Shown here one piece after another: positions 1-5,579 of a stretch of DNA of 8,706 bases. A model generated the notes under the pieces. That model saw only the letters and a program-made list of their open reading frames with translations. It was not told the origin of the DNA and made no database searches. Location: contig CAZNAO010000036.1 in the NCBI GenBank assembly GCA_964571295.1, positions 1 to 8,706 of the forward strand, read 5' to 3'. The position numbers and the translations under genes are program-made. How positions within the stretch are numbered: position 1 is the stretch's first letter; each line of letters starts with the position of its first letter. The stretch is from UBA922 sp964571295 (GTDB lineage: Bacteria > Patescibacteriota > Patescibacteriia > Magasanikbacterales > UBA922).

Positions 1-208
1 GCTGACGCTGATCAAGATGAAGATTTACCTGAATTCCACCATCATATATCTCAACATACGCATGAAAACGAGGGTACAAAGTACCCGGGCGAAGCATGCG
101 CATGTAGCTGGTCTGCCCCGTATTTCTTCCCACCATTTTTCCATACCCACACCGGCGCATGAGGTAATCCGGAGTAAATCTGAATGTCCCATCACAACGT
201 ATTTTCAT
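1..208 (-). CDS. Conserved unnamed protein, N-terminal part (cut by left edge)
   Basis: A minus-strand frame starts with ATG at 208-206 and stays open for 69 codons to the window edge. The visible protein is basic and soluble. It begins MKIRCDGTFR, has a GYGKMVGRN stretch at residues 21-29, then YPRFHAYVE at about 45-53 and VNLHLDQRQ at 61-69. The last two blocks (aromatic-Pro-Arg-Phe-His and a beta strand ending HLDQ) resemble an unnamed family I recall from Parcubacteria; no function is known to me. I chose this start because an in-frame TGA lies just upstream and because TTGAAA-17-TATGAT ends 8 bases before the ATG, which suggests a leaderless mRNA. No Shine-Dalgarno site is present. The plus-strand frames here give low-complexity, unconvincing peptides. 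Confidence 0.75.
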   Translation of the reverse strand, partial: MKIRCDGTFRFTPDYLMRRCGYGKMVGRNTGQTSYMRMLRPGTLYPRFHAYVEIYDGGIQVNLHLDQRQ

Positions 209-216
209 ATGTGGCA

Positions 217-245
217 ATCATAACAGATATGTCTACCCCTTTCAA
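217..245 (-). promoter_or_regulatory. Probable leaderless promoter of the left-edge gene
   Basis: Read on the minus strand, TTGAAA (245-240) and TATGAT (222-217) are separated by 17 bases. The ATG at 208 lies 8 bases beyond the -10 box, so transcription would begin at or within a base or two of the start codon. This fits the absence of a ribosome-binding site. It is an inference from consensus matching only. Confidence 0.55.
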
Positions 246-248
246 TCA

Positions 249-277
249 TTGACAAAATATATTTTTTATGATAGACT
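249..277 (+). promoter_or_regulatory. Strong sigma70-type promoter for the candidate ncRNA
   Basis: A perfect -35 TTGACA (249-254) is followed after 17 bases by TAGACT (272-277), which keeps the key T, A and final T of the -10 consensus. The spacer is very AT-rich. The predicted start is near 284, just before the first stable hairpin. It is arranged divergently with the promoter of the left-edge gene. Confidence 0.6.
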
Positions 278-337
278 CGGCCCGATCCATATCTACGGAT
301 ATGGTGGTGCTTCGGCGCCAGGCGTCGCGCAGTCCTT

Positions 338-372
338 TCGCCCGCACGAAAGACTCTCTCTCGCCCGCACGA
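338..372 (+). repeat. Direct repeat of a 12-base hairpin head, TCGCCCGCACGA
   Basis: The 12-mer TCGCCCGCACGA occurs at 338-349 and again at 361-372. In each copy it is the loop and top three base pairs of a hairpin. The lower stems differ (CTT with AAG in the first, TCTC with GAGA in the second) yet each is self-complementary, so the pairing is kept while the bases differ. This is the pattern expected for a duplicated RNA ligand or target-binding loop. Confidence 0.7.
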
Positions 373-464
373 GAGATAGGCGTAATTGGGAGTTCCACAG
401 CTTCATAGCGGTTCTAGCTTTCATGACGCTACGTTGCTGTGGAACTCCCTCATCTTCATCTATC

Positions 465-500
465 AAAAACCCTACACCGTTCTGGTGTAGGGTTTTTATT
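465..500. terminator. Intrinsic terminator, probably bidirectional
   Basis: AAAAACCCTACACC (465-478) pairs with GGTGTAGGGTTTTT (484-497) around a 5-base loop. On the plus strand it is followed by further T-rich sequence and ends the candidate ncRNA. On the minus strand the A tract becomes T5 and could end the convergent DUF305 gene, whose stop is only a few bases away. Confidence 0.85.
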
Positions 501-501
501 T

Positions 502-894
502 TTATCTATACCATTCCTGAAGCCACTGCCGCATTTGAGCGATCTCTCTGGTCTGTGTCTTGATGATTATATTCGATAAATTTCTCAATTCCTTGCGTAC
601 AGAGCTTGAGACCATCTGAGCCATCTCAACCGCACCTTCATGATGTGTAATCATATCTTCGAGAAAAGCACGATCAAGTGCTTCGCCAGTCTTATCTTTG
701 AGATTATCAGTCATGGTATCCATAGCGTGGACTATGTCAGACGTCTCTCGCGTATCGCTCACCAAATCGGAAGTAACACTTGACGTTTTAGTGAATTCCG
801 GGGCAAATTTTTCAGTAACCCAGACTGCACCCCCAATTCCTCCGACAATAAAGCACAGAACCATACCGAGCACGCTTGTTTTGATGTCTATCAT
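502..894 (-). CDS. DUF305 family membrane-anchored protein
   Basis: The product is 130 residues. Residues 7-26 form one hydrophobic N-terminal segment (an anchor or uncleaved signal), so the rest should face outside. A polar linker (about 35-75) leads to the DUF305 core: ALDRAFLEDMITHHEGAVEMA at 72-92, with the paired His84-His85 and the Met-rich helix, and REIAQMRQWLQEWY at the C terminus. DUF305 proteins are ferritin-like small helical bundles often found near metal and copper genes; their biochemical role is unsettled. I chose ATG at 894 over TTG at 903, since TTG adds only three residues and neither start has a Shine-Dalgarno site. The gene lies downstream of a terminator, so it probably has its own promoter. 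The neighbouring metal ATPase and TspO genes fit a metal or stress role, which is inference. Confidence 0.85.
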   Translation of the reverse strand: MIDIKTSVLGMVLCFIVGGIGGAVWVTEKFAPEFTKTSSVTSDLVSDTRETSDIVHAMDTMTDNLKDKTGEALDRAFLEDMITHHEGAVEMAQMVSSSVRKELRNLSNIIIKTQTREIAQMRQWLQEWYR

Positions 895-909
895 AGAATG
901 CAATAATTT

Positions 910-938
910 TTATTATGACAACACTCAGTATAAAACAA
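910..938 (-). promoter_or_regulatory. Possible promoter of the DUF305 gene
   Basis: On the minus strand TTGTTT (938-933) and TAATAA (915-910) are 17 bases apart, giving a leader of only about 8 bases. A competing reading is TTGCCG (956-951) with TATACT (932-927) at 18 bases, which would overlap the preceding terminator. Either would give a short, SD-free leader. Confidence 0.35.
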
Positions 939-967
939 AAAGCTGCCATTCGGCAACGGCAGCTTTT
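932..967 (-). terminator. Intrinsic terminator after the DUF378 gene
   Basis: On the minus strand AAAAGCTGCC (967-958) pairs with GGCAGCTTTT (947-938) around a 10-base loop, and the T run continues as TTTTTGTTTT. It sits 16 bases beyond the stop codon of the DUF378 gene and separates it from the DUF305 gene. Confidence 0.8.
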
Positions 968-982
968 GAGTACGTACAAATT

Positions 983-1201
983 TTACATTTTTGAAGAGGT
1001 GTTGCACATCGCACAACCCTTTTTATGAGTAAAGAGAAGTAAAACTGCTGACAAACCAACCAAAACATAGATAACTCGAGAAAAGGTTGCATCCATGCCG
1101 CCAAATAATTGACCGACATCCCACCCCCAAATTCCTACGAGTAACCAATTCAATCCTCCTACGACGAGGAGAATGAATGCGATAATATGTAGTGCTTTCA
1201 T
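983..1201 (-). CDS. DUF378 family small membrane protein
   Basis: The product is 72 residues with two transmembrane helices: about 5-26 (ending GGLNWLLVGIWGWD) and about 43-57. The GGLNWLLVG block, the following W-x-W-D-V and the second helix are the DUF378 (YuzA-like) signature; the function of the family is unknown. The start is fixed by GGGAGGTGG at 1216-1208, nine bases upstream of ATG 1201; the longer frame back to 1249 is not needed. The C-terminal tail KKGCAMC (60-66) carries a CxxC pair that could bind metal or form a disulfide. It has its own promoter and terminator, so it is monocistronic. Confidence 0.9.
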   Translation of the reverse strand: MKALHIIAFILLVVGGLNWLLVGIWGWDVGQLFGGMDATFSRVIYVLVGLSAVLLLFTHKKGCAMCNTSSKM

Positions 1202-1207
1202 GTATTT

Positions 1208-1216
1208 CCACCTCCC
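1208..1216 (-). promoter_or_regulatory. Ribosome-binding site that sets the DUF378 start
   Basis: GGGAGGTGG on the minus strand lies with its GGAGG core nine bases before ATG 1201. It is one of the few good Shine-Dalgarno sites in the window. Confidence 0.8.
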
Positions 1217-1260
1217 ATCATAACACGTGAGATAGTGACTAATGTACACTGCACGTTTTT

Positions 1261-1290
1261 AGTATAGGACAAAATTAATCATTAACACAA
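1261..1290 (-). promoter_or_regulatory. Probable promoter of the DUF378 gene
   Basis: On the minus strand TTGTGT (1290-1285) and TATACT (1266-1261) are 18 bases apart. The leader would be about 50 bases and includes the ribosome-binding site. Confidence 0.5.
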
Positions 1291-1296
1291 GGCTTC

Positions 1297-1324
1297 AAAA
1301 AAAATTATCCACCTTTATAATTTT
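1297..1324 (-). terminator. Weak possible terminator of the ATPase-tspO operon
   Basis: AAAATTAT (1301-1308) pairs perfectly with ATAATTTT (1317-1324) around an 8-base loop, and the minus strand continues into a run of T. The stem has no G-C pair, so it would be weak. I see no better terminator or gene between 1202 and 1385. Confidence 0.25.
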
Positions 1325-1385
1325 GTCCGAGTATTTCATTCCAAACATCTTATATACGATCGAGACAAAAATGAATTCAAAAAAT

Positions 1386-1919
1386 CTAATATTTCCTACT
1401 GTCGTATGCCCAATGTAAAACTGCTTGCCTCTGCCCCCTCCTACATGTCATATCTCCACCCTCACAGTGCTTTTTAATTTGTATTACATGCCGCCGGATC
1501 GCCCACCATCGTTTTATCTGACGCGCATCTTCTTTTGGTATTCTTCTCCCAAGATAGTATCTACAATACCACTGAAACCAGCCATGTGGGTCGTCACTGT
1601 AAACCCATCCTTTTTTCTGCCACACCGATAATGATTGGCTCGCATGAACCCCGAAAGCATTATTTTCTTTGTGTTTTTCATGGTCAGGTGAAAGTTTTAT
1701 TCCACGAAACCAAATTTTCGGCAGGTCAGTGGGGATCATATTCTTAACCCCTATAAAGTACGCTCCTCCAAATATCCCAAGCCGTAACATTTGTTTTGGA
1801 GTAAGGTCTGGACGAAACATGGGGTCGAAATTTTTTCCTTCAGGCTCAGTACGACTATAGCGGTATTTTTTTTGAAAATTATCAGAATACGTAATGTTCT
1901 GTGGTATTCGGCGTGACAT
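1386..1919 (-). CDS. Conserved hypothetical protein, WYCRYYxGRR type
   Basis: The product is 177 residues, soluble, basic and rich in Trp, Tyr and Arg. Blocks that look conserved are RPDLTPKQMLRLGIFGG (36-52), NAFGVHASQSLSVW (87-100), DPHGWFQWYCRYYLGRR (110-126), DARQIKRWW (131-139) and CRRGQRQAVLHWAYDSRKY (159-177). I recall similar unnamed proteins in bacteria and some eukaryotes, with no assigned activity. Cysteines at 119, 152 and 159 and several His are present, but no known metal site is recognisable. The start ATG 1919 lies one base after the tspO stop codon (TAG 1923-1921), so translation is probably coupled to tspO and to the metal ATPase upstream. That placement is the only clue to its role. 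Confidence 0.8.
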   Translation of the reverse strand: MSRRIPQNITYSDNFQKKYRYSRTEPEGKNFDPMFRPDLTPKQMLRLGIFGGAYFIGVKNMIPTDLPKIWFRGIKLSPDHEKHKENNAFGVHASQSLSVWQKKGWVYSDDPHGWFQWYCRYYLGRRIPKEDARQIKRWWAIRRHVIQIKKHCEGGDMTCRRGQRQAVLHWAYDSRKY

Positions 1920-1920
1920 A

Positions 1921-2391
1921 CTAATTCAATACCCAAATTGCAATATTTAACACACTTGCGAATGAGACCCATAAAAGATACGGAATAAGCAGGTATGCAG
2001 CGACCCTATGTATTCGATAAAAAAAATACATTGTTATAACAATAGTCATCCACATCGCGAGGATAATTATGACTGAGAAAAAAAGGGCATGTGCTCCAAA
2101 AAATACCGGTGTCCAGAGTGCATTAAGTATCAATTGTATTCCAAAGGCCCACAGCGCTCGCGTACGCACAATATCTCCCTTCCCTTGGTACACAAGATAC
2201 CAAGCGATACCCATCAATGTGTACAAGAGCGTCCATACTGGTCCAAAAATCCAATTAGGGGGTGCAAATGATGGACGGACCAATTGTCCCAGATACCATG
2301 ATTCAATTTGTGAACGAGTAAACAGTGTACCCACAATTCCTGATAACTGGCACACGAGAATAAAAACGATAACACGAAATTTTTTATACAT
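1921..2391 (-). CDS. tspO: TspO/MBR family membrane protein
   Basis: The product is 156 residues, the usual length for bacterial TspO, with five hydrophobic helices (about 7-24, 46-68, 80-96, 102-124 and 131-153). Family motifs are clear: PSFAPPNWIFGPVWTLLY (40-57), MGIAWYLV (60-67), QLILNALWTPVFFG (86-99) and PYLLWVSFASVLN (137-149). TspO proteins bind porphyrins and other hydrophobic ligands in the membrane and are linked to stress and tetrapyrrole handling. Members in CPR genomes, which usually lack haem synthesis, have unclear ligands (inference). The gene begins 14 bases after the ATPase stop codon and ends one base before the next ATG, so the three genes form one operon. Confidence 0.93.
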   Translation of the reverse strand: MYKKFRVIVFILVCQLSGIVGTLFTRSQIESWYLGQLVRPSFAPPNWIFGPVWTLLYTLMGIAWYLVYQGKGDIVRTRALWAFGIQLILNALWTPVFFGAHALFFSVIIILAMWMTIVITMYFFYRIHRVAAYLLIPYLLWVSFASVLNIAIWVLN

Positions 2392-2405
2392 AGAAAATTG
2401 GCACG

Positions 2406-4220
2406 TTATGTTTTACTTGCCCGGAGTGCATTCACGATAACAATAATATCAATAATCTCCTGCAGTGCCGCACCGATAATGGGCGGGATATATCCGACTG
2501 CAGCAAATACCATCGCAACCAGACTTAACCCGATTCCAAAAAAAATACTTTCAAGAGCAATTTTGATCGTACGCTTGGCGATCATAATTGTTTTTGACAC
2601 ACTTTCCAAGTTTCCACCAAGGAATACGATATCAGCAGCTTCTGAAGCTGCTGTATGCTCCCCACTACTAAATACCATTCCCACATTGGCCAATGCAAGC
2701 GCTGGAGCATCGTTGATACCGTCTCCAATCATCGCGGTCACACGTTTTTCTTTTTTTAATCGAGCAACACCATTTTTTTTGTCTTCAGGACTACACTCGG
2801 CTTCTACGGTAATATACGACTGCACCTCTCCCAGCTGATTCAAAACTTTCATGAGATTCTCCTTCTTGTCTCCCGTAAAAATGTGCAGTGATAATTTCTC
2901 TTCTTTGAGACTGGTTATGATATGACGTGCATCGGATTTGAGCTTATCTTCAAAAAAGATAATGGCAATTACTCGGTTACCGGAAACAAGTTCAACTGCA
3001 TTACCATTATGCTCTTCTGTAGTTTTACGAAGCACAACGTGAACATCGTTTACCACTCCCCCAATCCCTTCTCCCAAGACTTCAGTTATATCCGTTGCGT
3101 GCACGCGCGGTATCTTGTGCTTTCGCGCATATTCCACGATTGCTTTTGCAAGAGGATGGAGTGAGTTACGTTCTAATGCTTCCGCAATTCCTAGTACTTG
3201 TTTTTCAGTATACGATGTATCACGCACTTCCACATGATGCACCAACGGGCGACCCAGGGTAATCGTACCGGTCTTGTCAAAGATGATGGTATCTACCCGC
3301 GCCAATACTTCAAGCGCGCTAATTTTCTTTACCAACACACGGTGACGAGCCGCTGCATTCATACCTCCAAATAATGCAATCGGGGTTGCAAGGATAAGCG
3401 GGCACGGAGTCGCTACAACAAGCACCGCAAGCACCCGATTCATATCACCATCGGAAATGATGTATGCAGTGATACAAATTATGAAGGTAAGTATAGTAAA
3501 AATGGTGCTATAGCGGTCGGCAAGTCGAACAAGTGGCGCTTTTTCCGCTTCAGCTAGACGCACCATTTCAATAATTTTTCGATACGTAGAATCTTTATCC
3601 TCTGTAGTAACACGCACGACCATAACCTGACCCATGTTCACCGTGCCACTACGTACCACATCACCCGCCTCTTTTTCGATAAGTAAGGCTTCTCCCGTGA
3701 GTGATGATTCATCCACCTCCGCTATCTCACTCACTACAATTCCATCAAGCGGAATCACCTCTCCTTTTCTTACCAAAATCTCATCACCCACTCGTGCCTC
3801 CTCGATTTGAATTGAGCGGTCAGCAGATCCACCCTCCCACAACATCACCTGATTTGGAATACGTTCGGTCAAGGCAGTTAGCGATTCTTTTGCTCGTGCC
3901 ATACCATATTTCTCAAGCGTGGTCCCTCCCGAGAGCATGAGCACAATGACAAGTGCGACCAGATATGATTCGGTAGCCACCCCCACACTGATCGCAAGAA
4001 GTGCAATATAGTCGAGCGCAAATTGTTTGCGCATAAGCGCCTGGACTGTGTCTCGAATCAATTCATACGAACCGTACGCAATAATCCCTAAGGCAATAAT
4101 GGTCGAAATAAATCGTAACTCAAAACCGTACGCAATAATACTATACAGCAAAATTCCGCCCAAAATAATGAGTGGCATTGCGAATGCACGAACTAAATCC
4201 ACTATTTTTTTCTTCTTCAT
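2406..4220 (-). CDS. P1B-type heavy-metal translocating ATPase, TPC motif
   Basis: The product is 604 residues and pumps a metal cation across the membrane with ATP. It has no N-terminal metal-binding (HMA) domain. Helices lie at about 12-32, 35-52 and 68-99, then the actuator domain with TGE at 175-177 (followed by Ala178, where Ser is common), then helices at about 238-256 and 260-285. The membrane metal motif is T-P-C (271-273) in place of the usual C-P-C. The phosphorylation site is DKTGT (Asp315), the nucleotide domain has the HP motif (355-356), and GDGINDAP spans 499-506. Two C-terminal helices end with EIIDIIVIVNALR (588-600), which keeps an Asp591. TPC has been described for a Ni/Fe-linked subgroup (P1B-5), but metal specificity cannot be assigned here. 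It is first in an operon with tspO and a conserved hypothetical. No Shine-Dalgarno site precedes ATG 4220. Confidence 0.93.
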   Translation of the reverse strand: MKKKKIVDLVRAFAMPLIILGGILLYSIIAYGFELRFISTIIALGIIAYGSYELIRDTVQALMRKQFALDYIALLAISVGVATESYLVALVIVLMLSGGTTLEKYGMARAKESLTALTERIPNQVMLWEGGSADRSIQIEEARVGDEILVRKGEVIPLDGIVVSEIAEVDESSLTGEALLIEKEAGDVVRSGTVNMGQVMVVRVTTEDKDSTYRKIIEMVRLAEAEKAPLVRLADRYSTIFTILTFIICITAYIISDGDMNRVLAVLVVATPCPLILATPIALFGGMNAAARHRVLVKKISALEVLARVDTIIFDKTGTITLGRPLVHHVEVRDTSYTEKQVLGIAEALERNSLHPLAKAIVEYARKHKIPRVHATDITEVLGEGIGGVVNDVHVVLRKTTEEHNGNAVELVSGNRVIAIIFFEDKLKSDARHIITSLKEEKLSLHIFTGDKKENLMKVLNQLGEVQSYITVEAECSPEDKKNGVARLKKEKRVTAMIGDGINDAPALALANVGMVFSSGEHTAASEAADIVFLGGNLESVSKTIMIAKRTIKIALESIFFGIGLSLVAMVFAAVGYIPPIIGAALQEIIDIIVIVNALRASKT

Positions 4221-4241
4221 AAAGCCATGATTAGTGGCTTC

Positions 4242-4270
4242 ACTATACCACCGAAATAAATTCTATTCAA
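4242..4270 (-). promoter_or_regulatory. Promoter of the ATPase-tspO operon, very short leader
   Basis: On the minus strand TTGAAT (4270-4265) and TATAGT (4247-4242) are 17 bases apart. Transcription would start near 4235, only about 15 bases before ATG 4220. A 6-bp inverted repeat, AAGCCA at 4222-4227 with TGGCTT at 4235-4240, lies between the -10 box and the start codon and could act as an operator rather than as an RNA hairpin. Confidence 0.5.
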
Positions 4271-4307
4271 TACAAAACAACAAGACTCCAGTATTACCAT
4301 TTCTATA

Positions 4308-4988
4308 TTATTTCATTGGGACTTCTACTGTTTCTACGATCTGATCAATAACCCCATTAAGGTCAAAAAACTCCTGTTCCGCTTCACATTCAGCACGTTC
4401 GTTATCAGTATAATTTCCGCACTGTGGCTCCCGGGTAGTAAAGGTAAGCGATACAGTACCCCCAAAAAGTGCACGTGCAAACACATATCGATGATATATG
4501 CTTCCTGCGGCTCCCTCCGACATAGTCGTCTTACAGTACTCTCGTCCGTTCACTAATATTTTTTCGATCTTTCCTGTCTGACTTATTTCAGATCCACTCT
4601 CAAGACAGGTATACGGCTCATTGGATTGGGCAATTACCGGTGGCCAATCTACCAATGACGTATAGGTCAGACCGAAATCTTCGGGATATCGATACATTAA
4701 TCCTTTGTTCGCACCACTTTTCCATGTATCTTGTCCTTCAACCGTCGAAATATTATCTTTTTCACCCGGACAGCGTGCAAATTCGCAATTCGGACCGGTA
4801 CGCCCAACATATGATCCGTCGGGACACATCTTTGCGTCCATGGTACACACAGTCGTCGCATCACTTTCAGCTACATTATTAGAGCCTGCAGGAAATGTAT
4901 TCGGTGTCTGTGAGAGTCGTGGCCATAACAATATCCCGGCCACAATTACAAGCACTACCGTGCCAGTAAAGAGTATTGTTCGATTCAT
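4308..4988 (-). CDS. Exported cysteine-rich protein with CTMDAKMCPDGS motif
   Basis: The product is 226 residues. A single hydrophobic N-terminal segment (about 5-22) acts as anchor or signal. A short Ser/Asn-rich linker leads to a compact four-cysteine module at 48-73 (CTMDAKMC, then VGRTGPNC, then ARC), with Cys48, 55, 68 and 73. I recall this module as recurrent in exported CPR proteins; it somewhat resembles small disulfide-rich inhibitor folds, but no function is established. Residues 85-226 form a probable beta-rich extracellular domain with four more cysteines (128, 152, 190 and 201). Eight cysteines in an exported protein suggest four disulfides. The gene starts 32 bases after the ArfB stop and may be co-transcribed with the envelope genes upstream. 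No ribosome-binding site is visible. Confidence 0.75.
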   Translation of the reverse strand: MNRTILFTGTVVLVIVAGILLWPRLSQTPNTFPAGSNNVAESDATTVCTMDAKMCPDGSYVGRTGPNCEFARCPGEKDNISTVEGQDTWKSGANKGLMYRYPEDFGLTYTSLVDWPPVIAQSNEPYTCLESGSEISQTGKIEKILVNGREYCKTTMSEGAAGSIYHRYVFARALFGGTVSLTFTTREPQCGNYTDNERAECEAEQEFFDLNGVIDQIVETVEVPMK

Positions 4989-5020
4989 AAGGCGTAAGGT
5001 ATATTAAGAACCTGTTTTAC

Positions 5021-5425
5021 TTACTCATCAAATGCAGTGAATTTCCGACTGCGTTTGCGTTCGCTTACTATTCTCTTCTTATCCAATCGTCTTTCATGCG
5101 ATGCGTATGTGGGTTTTGTCGCTCTTCGTCTCTTCACCGGACGAAGTGCGGCACCGACCAATGTATGCAATTTTTCAATTGCGATCTCCCTATTCTGTGC
5201 CTGCGAGCGCTCTTCTGATACATCGATCATGAGCTCGTCATCCAGATTAATACGATTTTCAAGTCTGCTTCGTAACACTTCTTTTTCTTCGTAAGTCAAA
5301 GCTGAAGAATTCCCAATATTCCATCTAAGCTGTATTTTGGTCGAAACTTTATTGACATTTTGTCCGCCCGGACCGCTCGCACGGGCTGTTTCTATCCTCA
5401 TTTCAGATTCAGGAATGCGGCGCAT
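5021..5425 (-). CDS. arfB: ArfB-type peptidyl-tRNA hydrolase (GGQ ribosome rescue)
   Basis: The product is 134 residues, close to E. coli ArfB (140). It hydrolyses peptidyl-tRNA on ribosomes stalled without a stop codon. The catalytic loop SGPGGQNVNKVSTKI lies at 17-31 with GGQ at 20-22. The preceding IPESEMRI block (4-11) is typical of the family. There is no codon-recognition domain, as in ArfB and unlike RF1/RF2. The C-terminal tail (from about 95) is very rich in Lys and Arg and includes KPTYASHERRLDKKR (104-118), as expected for the tail that enters the mRNA channel. ATG 5425 is chosen for the family-like N terminus and GGAG at 5441-5438. The frame stays open upstream into the Ns, but that is an accident that fuses it to another protein. 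Two bases separate the start from the stop of the gene hidden in the gap. Confidence 0.88.
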   Translation of the reverse strand: MRRIPESEMRIETARASGPGGQNVNKVSTKIQLRWNIGNSSALTYEEKEVLRSRLENRINLDDELMIDVSEERSQAQNREIAIEKLHTLVGAALRPVKRRRATKPTYASHERRLDKKRIVSERKRSRKFTAFDE

Positions 5426-5427
5426 AC

Positions 5428-5479
5428 TTATTTTTTCTCCGCAAGCTCCTTCAATTTCTGAAGAGCTTTTGGCCACATA
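5428..5479 (-). CDS. C-terminal end of a gene lost in the assembly gap
   Basis: Before the TAA at 5430-5428 the minus strand reads WPKALQKLKELAEKK, a plausible charged C-terminal helix. The alternative frame, which would continue into ArfB, is less protein-like. The TAA-GT-ATG junction with ArfB and the GGAG inside this frame are what one expects from two coupled genes. The body and start of this gene lie in the Ns, so its identity and length are unknown. Confidence 0.5.
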
Positions 5480-5579
5480 NNNNNNNNNNNNNNNNNNNNN
5501 NNNNNNNNNNNNNNNNNNNNNNNNNNNNNNNNNNNNNNNNNNNNNNNNNNNNNNNNNNNNNNNNNNNNNNNNNNNNNNN
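5480..5579. other. Assembly gap of exactly 100 Ns
   Basis: A run of exactly 100 Ns is the usual placeholder for a scaffold gap of unknown size. Coding evidence on each side belongs to different genes, so at least part of one gene and the end of another are missing. Confidence 0.95.

Larger units (their letters stand above)
284..500 (+). ncRNA. Candidate structured non-coding RNA, unknown class
   Basis: About 215 bases hold a chain of perfect or near-perfect hairpins and no convincing ORF. Hairpin 1 (287-304) has a 7-bp stem with loop UACG closed by C-G. Hairpin 2 (306-319) has a 5-bp stem with loop UUCG closed by C-G. Hairpin 3 (331-355) and hairpin 4 (357-376) have different stems but the same CCCGCA loop. 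Hairpin 5 pairs 388-401 with 436-449 over 14 bp and contains a further 5-bp stem (406-410 with 427-431). A 14-bp terminator hairpin closes the unit. UNCG loops and a G-U pair (308 with 317) only make sense on the plus strand, which fixes the orientation. I see no tmRNA tRNA-like end, no SRP tetraloop consensus and no RNase P core. The plus-strand frame at 249-563 reads through the stems and the terminator and is rejected as a gene. Confidence 0.65.

Noticed and set aside
1..162. Plus-strand open frame at the left edge (Asp/Glu then His-rich)
   Set aside because: Low-complexity and unlike a protein end; the minus-strand frame has a promoter and conserved-looking blocks.
331..376. A CRISPR array or tandem repeat
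   Set aside because: There are only two 12-base copies at 23-base spacing, both explained by hairpin heads.
249..563. Plus-strand frame of 104 codons over the ncRNA region
   Set aside because: It runs through perfect hairpins, the terminator and the end of the DUF305 gene, has no ribosome-binding site and gives a low-quality peptide.
2406..4220. Recoding or frameshift in the ATPase
   Set aside because: The frame is intact with all catalytic motifs in order and a normal stop codon.
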